Shown here: piece after piece, positions 1 to 8,477 of the stretch
How the letters are laid out: every line of letters begins with the position of its first letter
Position numbering within the stretch: position 1 is the first letter of the stretch
Assembly: GCA_018240435.1 (NCBI GenBank)
Contig: JAFEFT010000009.1
Span: 52,222 to 116,221, forward strand
From: Pseudomonadota bacterium
GTDB taxonomy: Bacteria; Pseudomonadota; Gammaproteobacteria; Xanthomonadales; Xanthomonadaceae
Length of the DNA stretch: 64,000 nucleotides
Direction: 5' to 3'
The notes under the pieces: model-generated
Database searches by the model: none
The model's input: the letters and a program-made list of their open reading frames with translations, nothing else
Told to the model about the DNA's origin: nothing
Translations under genes and position numbers: made by a program

Positions 1-185
1 TCGCCGGGGATCAGCAGGCAGCTGTTGGCCTCGGCGCGGAAACCCGACGCCGCCACCCACTGCCGCACGCGCGCCGGCTGCCGGTCGAGATATTGCGCCA
101 GCGCCGCGGCATCGATCGCCAGCAGCGGAATCGCCTGCGTGACGTCTTCCAGCGAGGCATTGGCGAAGCAGGCAGGCAGGCTCAT
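1..185 (-). CDS. Leucyl aminopeptidase family protein (M17), N-terminal 61 residues only
   Basis: Reading leftwards from an ATG at 185 gives MSLPACFANASLEDV and then a frame that stays open to the window edge. The visible part contains AIPLLAIDAAALAQYL and ends ANSCLLIPG, which resembles the start of the second, PepB-like M17 aminopeptidase of Xanthomonadales. The zinc-binding catalytic domain lies outside the window, so the family call rests on the N-terminal domain alone. The ATG overlaps the TGA of the upstream HAD phosphatase gene (ATGA), so the two are probably translated from one message. A separate, complete M17 enzyme (pepA) is present at 61.8 kb. Confidence 0.6.
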   Translation of the reverse strand, partial: MSLPACFANASLEDVTQAIPLLAIDAAALAQYLDRQPARVRQWVAASGFRAEANSCLLIPG

Positions 186-937
186 GCAAGACTCCGTGAT
201 CGAGACTCGACGGGCACGGCAGGCGCGGTCGGGACAGCAGCGCGGCTGGCCTCGTCGAGCCAGTCGGCCAACTCGCCCAGATGCGCGAACACCAGCCCGG
301 GGCGTTGGGGTGAATGTTGCCAGCGGCGGCCGTCGCGATTGATCCACGCCGCCTGCAGGCCGGCGCGCGTGGCGCCGGCGACATCATGTTCGGGGTCGTC
401 GCCGACGTGCAGCACCTCGTGCGGCGCCAGCCGCAGGCGCGCGCAGGCAGCATGGAAGATGCTCGCCGCCGGCTTGCCCTGGCCGTGCTCGCGCGCCGTC
501 AACGAGAACGCAAAACGCTGATCGATGCCGATGCGTACGAGGCAAGCGTTGCCGTTGCTGATCGCCGCCAGCGGCAGCCGCGCGCCGAGCCGATCGAGCG
601 CCGCCAGCGTATCGACGTAATGCTCGACCTCGCAGCGGGCGGCGAAATACGCCTCGAACGCCGCGCCCACCAGCGCCGTGTCCTCGCCACTGTCGGCCAG
701 TATGTGTTCGAGCGTGAGCCGCCGCTGCGCGGTGAAATCGTGCGCCAGTTCGGGATGCTCGGCAGCCACCGCCTCGCGCAGCCGCTGCCGCGCCGATCGC
801 GGCCAACGCGCTGCTGCGCGCGGCGCCTGCGAAGCCAGCCACACGTCGAGCGCCGCCTCGGCGCGATCGATCGCCGGCGCGATCGGCCACAGGGTATCGT
901 CGAGATCCAGGGTGATGGCGCGCGGAAGCCAAGGCAT
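182..937 (-). CDS. yigB: HAD-family hydrolase, YigB-like phosphatase
   Basis: A 251-residue HAD phosphatase. Motif I is TLDLDDTLWP near the N-terminus (two Asp, nucleophile and acid). Motif II is the ISNGN segment, the motif III lysine lies in GQGKPAAS, and motif IV is HVGDDPEHDVAGA near the C-terminus. The order and the ISNGN/HVGDD signatures match E. coli YigB, reported to dephosphorylate the riboflavin intermediate 5-amino-6-(5-phosphoribitylamino)uracil. That activity here is inference, although a riboflavin cluster lies at 20-23 kb. I chose ATG 937 (MPWLPRAI) because it places motif I at the usual distance; an in-frame start 21 bp upstream exists. Its stop overlaps the aminopeptidase start. 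Confidence 0.8.
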   Translation of the reverse strand: MPWLPRAITLDLDDTLWPIAPAIDRAEAALDVWLASQAPRAAARWPRSARQRLREAVAAEHPELAHDFTAQRRLTLEHILADSGEDTALVGAAFEAYFAARCEVEHYVDTLAALDRLGARLPLAAISNGNACLVRIGIDQRFAFSLTAREHGQGKPAASIFHAACARLRLAPHEVLHVGDDPEHDVAGATRAGLQAAWINRDGRRWQHSPQRPGLVFAHLGELADWLDEASRAAVPTAPAVPVESRSRSLA

Positions 938-1003
938 GAGGGCATGGTAACCTGCCAACGCGGCCGCCGGCGTGCGATCGCCCTCCTCCTGCCCGCACGG
1001 GCC

Positions 1004-2107
1004 CTACTCCAGCAACGCCGCCCAGCGCGCGTAGCGCTCGATGCGCGACAGCGCGATCTTCACGCAGGCCAGCAACGGCACCGCCAGCAGCAGGCCGGCG
1101 ATGCCCCACAGCCAGCCCAGCAGCATCAAGGCCAGAATCAGGATCAGCGGCGAGATCGCCATCCGCCGACCGAGGATGATCGGCGTCACCAGTTCGCCTT
1201 CCAGCAGGTGCAGGCCAAGGTAGGCCAGCGCCGGGGCCAGCGCCGGCAGCACGCCCTTGAAGCTGGTGAAGCCGACCAGCAGCATGATGCCGATCCCCAG
1301 CATCGGGCCGACGTAGGGCGCGAAATTCAGCAGCGCCATCATCGTGCCCCACAGCAGCGCCTGCGGCAGCGGCAGGCCGAGCAGCAGCAAGATCGCGGCG
1401 AGCAGGGCACCGACGATGCAGTTGATGGCGGTGATGGTCACCACGTAGCGCGAAATCTCGCGCTCGATGGCCTGCACGATGCTGGCGGTCACCAGCTTCT
1501 GCTGGCGCCGCGGCAGCATCGCGATCGCCTTGCGCACCAGCGACTGGCCGTAGGTCATGAAGAAATAGGTCAGCAGGATCACTGCCAGCAGCGAGGCCAG
1601 ACGACGCGGCGTCGCCAGCAGCGCATCCCAGGGGTCGGAGGCATCGGTGCGGATCACCCGCGCCGGCCGGGTGCTGCCGGTGGTCGCCGCCTGCGCAATC
1701 GCCTGCGCCGCCGAACTGGCCTCGCGCACCGGTTGCATCAGGCTGCGCAGTCGCGGTTCGAGCTGGCGCAACTGTGCCGGCGCCTGCGCGATCCAGTTGC
1801 CGGCCGGTTGCGCCAGGCGATCGACCAGCAGCACCGCCGCCGCCAGTCCCAGACCCAGCACCAGCGCGCCGCCGATGAAGCGCGGCACGTACAGCCGTTG
1901 CAGCAGGCGGATGATCGGGTTGCCGATCAGTGCCAGGAACATCGCCAGCAACATCGGGATCAGCACGTCGCTGGCCGCCCATGCCGCGAACAGCAGGGCC
2001 AGCGTGGTCAGGATCAACTGCGCCACCGATGCCCGCGGGCGCGGTGTCTCGGCCGCGCTGGCCGGTGCCGCCTCCGGCGCGACGGTGCCAGCCGGCGGAT
2101 CAGGCAT
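1004..2107 (-). CDS. AI-2E family transporter (PF01594-type membrane protein)
   Basis: A 367-residue polytopic membrane protein. After a Pro/Ala-rich cytoplasmic start it has an early hydrophobic pair (LILTTLALLFAAW, VLIPMLLAMFLALI), an extended soluble loop near residues 95-165, then further membrane segments including ITAINCIVGALLAAILLLLG and the family-typical NFAPYVGPMLG and PIILGRRM stretches. Family members export autoinducer-2 (TqsA) or act as small-ion antiporters, so the substrate cannot be assigned. The ATG at 2107 overlaps the end of the upstream small gene by 8 bp, suggesting an operon with the YqjD/YqjE-like genes. It is followed 66 bp later by the YigB gene on the same strand. 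Confidence 0.85.
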   Translation of the reverse strand: MPDPPAGTVAPEAAPASAAETPRPRASVAQLILTTLALLFAAWAASDVLIPMLLAMFLALIGNPIIRLLQRLYVPRFIGGALVLGLGLAAAVLLVDRLAQPAGNWIAQAPAQLRQLEPRLRSLMQPVREASSAAQAIAQAATTGSTRPARVIRTDASDPWDALLATPRRLASLLAVILLTYFFMTYGQSLVRKAIAMLPRRQQKLVTASIVQAIEREISRYVVTITAINCIVGALLAAILLLLGLPLPQALLWGTMMALLNFAPYVGPMLGIGIMLLVGFTSFKGVLPALAPALAYLGLHLLEGELVTPIILGRRMAISPLILILALMLLGWLWGIAGLLLAVPLLACVKIALSRIERYARWAALLE

Positions 2108-2438
2108 CGTCGCCGCGACCGGAAGTGCGGGCCGTCTCGTCCTCCGCCTGCGCCATTGCCGCGCCGGCCGCGATCGCCGCGCGCAGGTTGTCGAAGGCGC
2201 CGTCGAGCAGCAGTCGCAACAGGCGACCGGGCAATCCCGGCGACGATGCCTTGGCGGATGGTGCCGCCCACCCGGCAAGCAGGCCGCCGAGCAACCCGGC
2301 ACCCAGCACCCTTCCGGGGGTAAGGCCGTTTTCGATCTCCGCGCGCAGCCGTCGGCCGGCCGCGGTGGTCGCCACCACCTGCGCCCGATGCGCCGCCTGC
2401 GCTGCGGCCAGATCCTGCCGGCGACGACGCAGGCTCAT
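2100..2438 (-). CDS. Small basic/hydrophobic protein, YqjK-like position
   Basis: A 112-residue protein that I do not recognise with confidence. It has a strongly basic N-terminus (MSLRRRRQDLAAAQAAHRAQ), one short Gly/Leu-rich hydrophobic stretch (GRVLGAGLLGGLLAGWAAP) and an Ala-rich tail. It lies directly after the YqjE-like gene with a 4-bp ATGA overlap and overlaps the transporter start by 8 bp. In E. coli the order is yqjD-yqjE-yqjK, and this gene occupies the yqjK slot. The similarity is in position and general character, not in clear sequence motifs. Confidence 0.6.
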   Translation of the reverse strand: MSLRRRRQDLAAAQAAHRAQVVATTAAGRRLRAEIENGLTPGRVLGAGLLGGLLAGWAAPSAKASSPGLPGRLLRLLLDGAFDNLRAAIAAGAAMAQAEDETARTSGRGDDA

Positions 2439-2893
2439 GGATCAGGCTCCGCCGCCACGTCGGCACGCGCGAGCCCGGCCGCGACCAGCGTGCGGGCATC
2501 GCCAACCAGGCTCGCAAGTTGCTGGCGGGTGGTTTGCAAGTCGGCCAGCCGCAACACGGCCAGCGCCCGCCACGCCAGCAGCGCCGCCAGCAGCAGATCG
2601 GCCAGCGCCGGCAGCGCCAGTGCCGCGCCCCAGCCCAGACCGGCGGCATGCAGCCCCCACACCGCCAGCGCGGTGAGCAAGACCCAGCCAGTGAACGCCA
2701 GCACGGCGGCGGCGGCGAACAGCAACGCGCCCTGCGTGGCCGCCGTTCGCGCCAGCGCCAGATCGGCCAGCAACAAGCGCCGCAGGGTGGTGGTGGCACT
2801 GCCGCCAGCGCCGGCGAACGCGCGCGCGGCGTCGTATACCGAGCGTGCGGCCTCGCCCAGCGGTGGCGGCGATGACGGCTCGGAATCGCCCAC
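2435..2893 (-). CDS. Phage-holin-family/YqjE-like membrane protein
   Basis: A 152-residue protein with two adjacent hydrophobic segments (ATQGALLFAAAAVLAFTGW and WGAALALPALADLLLAALLA) separated by a short loop and flanked by charged ends, the architecture of the YqjE / holin-superfamily III group. Such proteins are inner-membrane partners of YqjD/ElaB-type ribosome-associated proteins, and their function is poorly defined. It starts 3 bp after the stop of the upstream DUF883-like gene and overlaps the next gene by ATGA, so it belongs to one operon. Confidence 0.75.
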   Translation of the reverse strand: MGDSEPSSPPPLGEAARSVYDAARAFAGAGGSATTTLRRLLLADLALARTAATQGALLFAAAAVLAFTGWVLLTALAVWGLHAAGLGWGAALALPALADLLLAALLAWRALAVLRLADLQTTRQQLASLVGDARTLVAAGLARADVAAEPDP

Positions 2894-2896
2894 GCG

Positions 2897-3340
2897 TCAG
2901 TTGCGGCGGCTCAGCCGGGCGATCAGGTAGCCGGCGGCAAAGGCGGCGCCGAACGTCGTCCACGGCCGGCTGCGGATCAGATCCTCGGCCTGCGCGAACA
3001 GATCCTTGCTCTGCCCGAGCAGCTTCTCGAACTTGTCGTCGAGCTCGGCCTTGGCTTCGCGCGCGGCATCCCGACTGCCGCTCATCGCATCGGCCATGCC
3101 GACGGTGAGGTGATCACGCGCCTGTCCGGCACCGCTGGCGAAGTCGGCGCGAGCTTCCTTGACGCCACTGCTCAGGTGCTCGCGCGCCTGGCTGACACCG
3201 CTGGCGAAGTCGACCCGAGCCTCCTTGACGCCACTGCTGAGGTGGTCGCGGGCCTGCCCGAGATGGCCGGCGGCGCTGCGCAGGTGCGAGGCGGGGCGTT
3301 CGGCGGGCACGGGGACTTCGGATTCATCGGCAGTGGTCAT
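2897..3340 (-). CDS. YqjD/ElaB (DUF883)-like membrane-anchored protein with 22-residue repeats
   Basis: A 147-residue protein ending in a glycine-containing C-terminal membrane helix (RPWTTFGAAFAAGYLIARL), the hallmark of the YqjD/ElaB/YgaM family that tethers ribosomes to the inner membrane in stationary phase. The middle is an amphipathic helix built from three near-identical 22-residue units (QARDHLSSGVKEAR..., QAREHLSSGVKEAR..., QARDHLTVG...). The start is decided by GGAGG 5 nt upstream of ATG 3340 (MTTADESEV); a more upstream ATG at 3352 lies before this Shine-Dalgarno. It heads the minus-strand operon that runs through to the transporter. Confidence 0.8.
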   Translation of the reverse strand: MTTADESEVPVPAERPASHLRSAAGHLGQARDHLSSGVKEARVDFASGVSQAREHLSSGVKEARADFASGAGQARDHLTVGMADAMSGSRDAAREAKAELDDKFEKLLGQSKDLFAQAEDLIRSRPWTTFGAAFAAGYLIARLSRRN

Positions 3341-3418
3341 GACAGCCTCCATCGAAACATGGCGGGGGAAACATCGAGAATACGCTACATCGCGGCGGCG
3401 CGGGCGCCCGCCGCCGGG

Positions 3419-4858
3419 TCATTGCAACGACAGGGTGCCGACCATCTGCCCGCGCACGAGGGTCATCTGCAGGCGTTGCGGCTTGTTCGCCAGCGCGGCC
3501 TGGAAGGCCGCCAGATCCTGCACGTCGGCGCCGTTGACCTGCGCCACCAGGTCGCCCGCCTGCAGATTGTTGACGTAGGCGCGGCTGCCCGGCGCGACCT
3601 GCGCCACCACCACGCCCGACAAACCCTTCTGGCGCAGGCTTTCCGGCAAATCGTCGAACGTCGCACCCTGCAAACGCGGATCCAGACGCGCACCGACGAG
3701 CTTGTCGGCCTGCGCCTTGAGCGCAGCCGACAGCGTCAGCGCATGACCATCGCGCAAGACTTGCAAGGTAATCGGCTTGCCGACCGGCGCCAGCCCTTCG
3801 GCGTTGCGCAGCGCCTGCGCATTGGCCACCGTCTCGCCATTGACGGCGGTGATCACGTCGCCGATCTTCACGCCAGCCACCTGCGCCGCCGATCCGGCAT
3901 AAACGCGGCTGACCAGCGCGCCGCGGCCGTTGGCGAGCTTGAGCGCCTGCACGATGCGATCGTTCAGATCCTGCGCCTCGACGCCCAGCGAGCCGCGCAC
4001 CACCTTGCCGCTGGCAAGCAACTGCCGCATCACGTCCTGCGCCAGCGTCGACGGAATGGCGAAACCGATGCCGACGCTGCCGCCGCTCGGGCTGTAGATG
4101 GCACGATTGATGCCGACCAGCTCGCCGCGCAGATTGACCAGCGCGCCGCCGGAATTGCCCGGATTGATCGAGGCATCGGTCTGGATCATGTTCTGGTAGC
4201 CCAGCCCCTGCAGGCCGCTGCGGCCGAGCGCCGAGACGATACCGGAGGTGACGGTCTGGCCGAGCCCGAACGGATTGCCCACCGCGACCACGAAATCGCC
4301 GACCTGCAACTGCCGCGAATCGGCGATCGGCAGCGCGGTCAGATGATCGGCGGGAATCCGCACCAGGGCGATGTCGGTGCCCGGATCAGCGCCGACCAGG
4401 TGGCCTTCGACGGTGCGCCCGTCGGCCAGGGTGACGGTGATGCCGTCGGCGGCCTCGACGACGTGGTTGTTGGTGAGGATCAGGCCGCGCTGGGCATCGA
4501 CCACCACACCCGAACCCAGCGCCTGCTCGACGCGCTCCTGCGGCATGTCGGGGATGCCGAAGAACTGCCGGAAGAAGGGGTCCTCGGCGAGCGGATTGCG
4601 CACCCGCACGATGTGCTTGCTCTGGATGCTGACCACCGCCGGGGTGACACCGCGCAGCATCGGCGCCAGCGAGGGCAGCGCCTGCCCACCCACCTCCGGC
4701 GGCAGCGCGGCACGGGCGGGCGAAATGGCGGCCTCCAACGGCATCGATGCCGACGCCGGCGGCTGCGACGGGTCGACCGTGGCTCGGAATTGAAGGGCGA
4801 GCAGGCCGCCGAGGGTGGCGGCGCACAACAGCGAAAGGAAGGCGGGAATCGGGCGCAT
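3419..4858 (-). CDS. degQ: Periplasmic serine endoprotease, DegP/DegQ (Do) family
   Basis: A 479-residue trypsin-like protease with two PDZ domains, the usual DegQ length. A hydrophobic N-terminal export signal (IPAFLSLLCAATLGGLLAL) is followed by the protease domain. The catalytic triad is visible as H132 in TNNHVVE, D162 in GTDIALVRI and S236 in NPGNSGGAL. PDZ1 follows near residues 270-360 (VRGSLGVEAQDL, IGDVITAVNGE) and PDZ2 near 390-475 (GVVVAQV, LQAGDLVAQVNG). It degrades or refolds misfolded envelope proteins. I chose ATG 4858 (MRPIPAF), which puts the signal peptide at the N-terminus; an in-frame start 36 bp upstream would add a polar extension. It is monocistronic and divergent from the glycosyltransferase at 5026. 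Confidence 0.93.
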   Translation of the reverse strand: MRPIPAFLSLLCAATLGGLLALQFRATVDPSQPPASASMPLEAAISPARAALPPEVGGQALPSLAPMLRGVTPAVVSIQSKHIVRVRNPLAEDPFFRQFFGIPDMPQERVEQALGSGVVVDAQRGLILTNNHVVEAADGITVTLADGRTVEGHLVGADPGTDIALVRIPADHLTALPIADSRQLQVGDFVVAVGNPFGLGQTVTSGIVSALGRSGLQGLGYQNMIQTDASINPGNSGGALVNLRGELVGINRAIYSPSGGSVGIGFAIPSTLAQDVMRQLLASGKVVRGSLGVEAQDLNDRIVQALKLANGRGALVSRVYAGSAAQVAGVKIGDVITAVNGETVANAQALRNAEGLAPVGKPITLQVLRDGHALTLSAALKAQADKLVGARLDPRLQGATFDDLPESLRQKGLSGVVVAQVAPGSRAYVNNLQAGDLVAQVNGADVQDLAAFQAALANKPQRLQMTLVRGQMVGTLSLQ

Positions 4859-5025
4859 GTGGCTTGGACGGGATTTGACCGGCACAAGTTCCAATTATGT
4901 GCGGTGGGCTTGAATATCAACTGACCATCACCCGGCTTCCCGGTTCGACGCCGCGTCAGCGAGCCATCGTGCGGCATTCCGCTGCCGTTTGTGGCCTCGT
5001 GCCGCAGCGATGCGATGATGGCGGC

Positions 5026-5970
5026 ATGGCCTCCACCACCCCGCCACCCGAAGTTTCGGTCGCGCTTTGCACCTTCAACGGCGAACGCTACCTGCGCCAA
5101 CAGCTCGACTCGGTGCTGGCGCAGCAGGACGTGGCCCTGGACGTGGTTGCGCTCGACGATGGCTCCACCGACGCCACCGGCGCCATCCTCGACGAATACG
5201 CCACGCGCGATCCGCGCCTGCGCTGGCAGGCCAATCCGCGCAACCTCGGCCCGACCGCGAGCTTCGAGCGGGCGATGGCGCTGTGCCGAGGTCCGTACAT
5301 CGCGCCTTGCGATCAGGACGATGTCTGGCAACCGCGCAAGCTGGCCGAACTGCGCGCCGCGGTCGGCGACGCCGACCTCGTCTACTGCGATTCGGTCTAC
5401 GTCGATGCGCAGGGGCGCGCGAGCGGGGGCCGGGTTTCGCAAGCCACCGCGATGCTCGCAGGCACCAACCCGATCGCATGGCTGTTCACCAATTCGGTGT
5501 CCGGCCACGCCAGCCTGGTGCGTCGCGACCTGTTCGAGCAGGCGCGGCCATTCCCCGTCGGCGCCTACCACGACTGGTGGCTGGCGCTGTGTGCCGCCGG
5601 GCGCAACGGCGTGCGCTACCTGGACCGCGCGCTGGTCGACTACCGCCGCCATGAAAACGCTCATTCGGGCATGGGCCGGTCCTCGTCGGGCCGCTCGCGC
5701 ACCGCGGCGGCAAGCCGCACCTGGCTAGACGAACGCCATGCCCTCATGCGGGCCTACGCCGGCACTTCGTTGCGCCGGCACGAGATCGCCGCAGCGCTGG
5801 CGCAGGCGCTCGACGAGGCGCTCGGCAGCGGCCGCGGCGCACCGTTGCGCCGGCTGCTGTGGCGCCATCGTGATCTGCTGCCGGCATGGACGGGCATCGC
5901 CGCGCTGGACGCATTCAAGCTGCAACGGCGTCTGGCGACCAAACTCCGGCGCGCCCGCATGGCCGGATGA
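5026..5970 (+). CDS. Glycosyltransferase family 2
   Basis: A 314-residue GT-A fold glycosyltransferase. It opens VSVALCTFNGERYLRQQLDSV, has the nucleotide-binding ALDDGSTD motif, the CDQDDVW motif that provides the DXD metal site, and a YHDWWLALC acceptor-region motif. This layout resembles RfbF-type rhamnosyl- or related sugar transferases acting on LPS or exopolysaccharide. Start ATG 5026 places the first beta strand near residue 10; the frame is open upstream but non-homologous. It stands alone on the plus strand, divergent from degQ and convergent with the minus-strand LPS cluster. Donor and acceptor are unknown. Confidence 0.85.
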   Translation: MASTTPPPEVSVALCTFNGERYLRQQLDSVLAQQDVALDVVALDDGSTDATGAILDEYATRDPRLRWQANPRNLGPTASFERAMALCRGPYIAPCDQDDVWQPRKLAELRAAVGDADLVYCDSVYVDAQGRASGGRVSQATAMLAGTNPIAWLFTNSVSGHASLVRRDLFEQARPFPVGAYHDWWLALCAAGRNGVRYLDRALVDYRRHENAHSGMGRSSSGRSRTAAASRTWLDERHALMRAYAGTSLRRHEIAAALAQALDEALGSGRGAPLRRLLWRHRDLLPAWTGIAALDAFKLQRRLATKLRRARMAG

Positions 5971-6017
5971 GCGACCGGCGAGGCCCGCCCAGGGTCGGTG
6001 CGACTGAAACGACCACC

Positions 6018-6998
6018 TCAGCCGCGCCCGAACCAGCGCCGCGGCAGCAACAACTTGAGCGCGCGCTCGGCGCTCTTGCGGCGCAGGCCGGGATGGCGCA
6101 GGCCGCGCCACAATGGCCCGAGCCATTGCCGGCGCGGGCGGTCGAGTATGGCCTCGCGCATGTCGGCTTCGAGCCGGTACATCCGCGCCAGTTCCAGCGC
6201 CAGCGCACGGCGTTCGCCGGACAGCTGCGGGCTGGCTGCGACACAGCGTTCCTGGTCGGCGGCGATATCCCGATACATCGCCAGCACGCGGCGATTGCGT
6301 CGTTCGTAGCCGGCCCAGTCGGCGCCGCTGCGGTCGAACATCCAGTCGTTGAGGTTGCGGTCATGCCGGCGATAACCGAGCAGCGGCTCGGCGATGCAGC
6401 GGCAACTGCCCAGCAGCACCGCGCGCAGGCTGAGCATGTTGTCCTCGACCACGCCCTGCAGCGGCGGCAGCTCGGTCAGCAGGCGGCGGCGCACGGCCAT
6501 CGACGCACCGAGCACCGTGGCCATCTTGCCGCGGCGCAGGAACCAGCGCTGATCGACCTGCCCGGGCAGACCGCGCACGGCGCGCGCGAGAATCCGCCCG
6601 CTGACATCGATGTCATCGACCGCCGAGCCGACCACCATCGTCTCCGGGTGCGCGTGCATCTGCGCGAGCAGGCGTTCGACCCGCTGCGGATAGGCGACGT
6701 CGTCGCCGGCCAGAAACACCAGTACCTCGCCGGTCGCGATCGCCGCCAGTTCGACCAGATGCGCGCACAGGCCGAGGTTGCGCGGCGTGCTGCGCACGCA
6801 CACCCGGTGCGGCCCCGCATATCCCGCCAGCACCTGTTGCGCCGCCTCGAAGGTACCGTCGCCGGAACTGTCGTCGGAAACGATGATTTCGCTCGGCACC
6901 GTCTGCGCCAGCGCCGACGCGATCGATTCGGCGATCGTCGCGCGCATCCGGTAGGCGATCACCAGCACACTGGCCGAGGGCGCGCCCCTCGCGCTCAC
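6018..6998 (-). CDS. Glycosyltransferase family 2
   Basis: A 326-residue GT2 enzyme with SVLVIAYRM at the start, a VSDDSSGDGT nucleotide-binding motif, FLAGDDVAYP as the DXD-type site and a VVEDNMLSLRA catalytic-region motif, followed by a basic C-terminal region with several Arg-rich helices typical of membrane-surface enzymes. The start is a GTG that overlaps the TGA of the upstream methyltransferase (GTGA), consistent with translational coupling. It is last in a minus-strand group lpxL - GT2 - methyltransferase - GT2, which suggests LPS core or surface glycan assembly. Confidence 0.85.
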   Translation of the reverse strand: MSARGAPSASVLVIAYRMRATIAESIASALAQTVPSEIIVSDDSSGDGTFEAAQQVLAGYAGPHRVCVRSTPRNLGLCAHLVELAAIATGEVLVFLAGDDVAYPQRVERLLAQMHAHPETMVVGSAVDDIDVSGRILARAVRGLPGQVDQRWFLRRGKMATVLGASMAVRRRLLTELPPLQGVVEDNMLSLRAVLLGSCRCIAEPLLGYRRHDRNLNDWMFDRSGADWAGYERRNRRVLAMYRDIAADQERCVAASPQLSGERRALALELARMYRLEADMREAILDRPRRQWLGPLWRGLRHPGLRRKSAERALKLLLPRRWFGRG

Positions 6999-7651
6999 CG
7001 CGAGGATTCCTTGATCGCCTCGAGCTCCCACAGGAAATAGGTGCCGCGATCGCGCGGATCGGGCTTGCCGCGCAGCCGACGCGACACCGCGCGAAACGCA
7101 TGTGCCACCTGCTTGAGTCCGCTGCGCCGGCGGCGCTCGGCGAGAGCCTGCGGGTGCGCGTCGTAGGCATCCTGCACATGCGTCCAGTGTGCGCGGCGCG
7201 CCTGAAAGCGCCCGCCGAAACCGTACATTCGCGCGACCGGCTCGATGCCACAGAAATATTCGTGCGTGCGCGCGGTGATGATGTTGACGTGGGTCGGGTC
7301 GACGAAGGCCTCGGCGTGCGGGAACGCCGGCGTCAGCGCGTACAGCAATCCGCCGGGAGCCAGCACCCGCCAGATCTCGTCCATCAGGCGCACGAACGGC
7401 AACACCGTGCCGCCGCCATCGGGCGCCAGCAGCACGCGCGGCACATGCTCGATGAAATCGAACGCCGACACCGAGCCGAAGCTGGCATCGGCAAACGGGA
7501 TGGGCTGCAAGGCGAGGTTGGCCACGCGATAGTCGAACCGATCCGACGCCGGCAACGGGCGGATGTCGACGCCGGCCAGGCGCGCGCGTCCGTAGGGGTT
7601 GCGCGGTACGGCGCCGCAGCCGAGATCGAGGTGGTAGTCGGGAAGGTTCAT
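6995..7651 (-). CDS. Class I SAM-dependent methyltransferase
   Basis: A 218-residue methyltransferase. Motif I is LDLGCGAVPRNPYG at the very N-terminus, followed by GVDIRPLP, then FDFIEHVPRVL and IWRVLAPGGLLYALTP, the last being the usual post-motif III strand/turn. A later DPTHVNIIT segment resembles methyltransferases found inside LPS and glycan clusters. The substrate is probably a sugar or a lipid-linked glycan, judged only from its location between two GT2 genes. It starts 52 bp after the upstream glycosyltransferase, the only gap of note in the cluster. Confidence 0.8.
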   Translation of the reverse strand: MNLPDYHLDLGCGAVPRNPYGRARLAGVDIRPLPASDRFDYRVANLALQPIPFADASFGSVSAFDFIEHVPRVLLAPDGGGTVLPFVRLMDEIWRVLAPGGLLYALTPAFPHAEAFVDPTHVNIITARTHEYFCGIEPVARMYGFGGRFQARRAHWTHVQDAYDAHPQALAERRRRSGLKQVAHAFRAVSRRLRGKPDPRDRGTYFLWELEAIKESSR

Positions 7652-7703
7652 GCGCGCGTCCGAATCGGTGCGGATGTTACCCGGAAAGCGCGCGCACCCG
7701 TGC

Positions 7704-8477
7704 TCATTGGCGTTGCAGTGCGCGCAAGGCGCGGTACTTGGCGTGCACATAACGCGTGTGGCAGGCGTGATACGTCCACGCCGTGCCACCGTCGAGAAAG
7801 CCGCCGCGCAGCACATAGTTGCGCAGCCAGTGCACGGCGGCGTGCAACGGCGCCGCCAGCACGCCGGCGCGCCGTCCTTCGGCGTGCTTCTGCCGCGCCC
7901 ACAAACCCGCGTAGCGCGCGAGCTTGGCGCGGTATTCGGCCAGCGAGCGGGCGGTATCGTGCTCGATGCGTGCGCGCACCGACGCGACGCGGCGACCGCG
8001 CAGATCCAGTCGTTCGTGCACCTGCGCTGGCAGATAGCGCAGGTTCGGCCGGAACAGGCGCTCGACCGGCTCGCGCCCCCAGCCGCCATGATCGAGCACC
8101 GTGCCGAGAAAGTGGGTGCGCCGCGCGAGTTTCCAGACATCCGCTCGCTCGACCGCGCCGGTCGCGAACAATTCGCGCAACGCCTCTGCCGCGCCCTCGC
8201 CCAGCCATTCGTCGGCGTCGAGCAGCAGCGCCCACGGCTGCATCGCCTGCGCGATCGCCGCGTTTTTCTGTTCGGGAAAACCCAACCAATCCTGTTGCCG
8301 CACGATCGCGCCAGCGGCCTGCGCCTGGCTCGCGGTGTCGTCGGTCGAACCCGAATCGAGCACGATGACCTCGGCGCACACCTTCGCCAATGAGGCCACG
8401 CAACGACCGATGCGATCGCCCTCGTTCATGGCGATCACCAGCCCCGACAGCGGCAGGCGTGGCGCGGCGTCAGTCAT
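7704..8477 (-). CDS. Glycosyltransferase family 2, WaaE/KdtX-like
   Basis: A 257-residue GT2 enzyme of the short LPS-core type: LSGLVIAMNEGDRIGRC, VLDSGSTDDT, QKNAAIAQA, LLLDADEWL (DXD site) and RLFRPNLRYLPAQVHERL. These successive motifs are those of WaaE/KdtX-like heptose or glucose transferases that modify the inner core. Start ATG 8477 overlaps the stop of the lipid A acyltransferase gene by 8 bp, linking the two in one operon. The exact sugar transferred is not predictable from sequence. Confidence 0.83.
   Translation of the reverse strand: MTDAAPRLPLSGLVIAMNEGDRIGRCVASLAKVCAEVIVLDSGSTDDTASQAQAAGAIVRQQDWLGFPEQKNAAIAQAMQPWALLLDADEWLGEGAAEALRELFATGAVERADVWKLARRTHFLGTVLDHGGWGREPVERLFRPNLRYLPAQVHERLDLRGRRVASVRARIEHDTARSLAEYRAKLARYAGLWARQKHAEGRRAGVLAAPLHAAVHWLRNYVLRGGFLDGGTAWTYHACHTRYVHAKYRALRALQRQ

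Noticed and set aside
314-2323. Long plus-strand open frame opposite yigB and the transporter
   Set aside because: Composition is typical of an antisense frame (Arg/Gln/His-rich) and both minus-strand genes have clear family motifs.
4897-5025. Upstream ATG start for the glycosyltransferase at 5026
   Set aside because: The 43 extra residues lie in the divergent promoter region of degQ and are not family-like; ATG 5026 precedes the first conserved strand.
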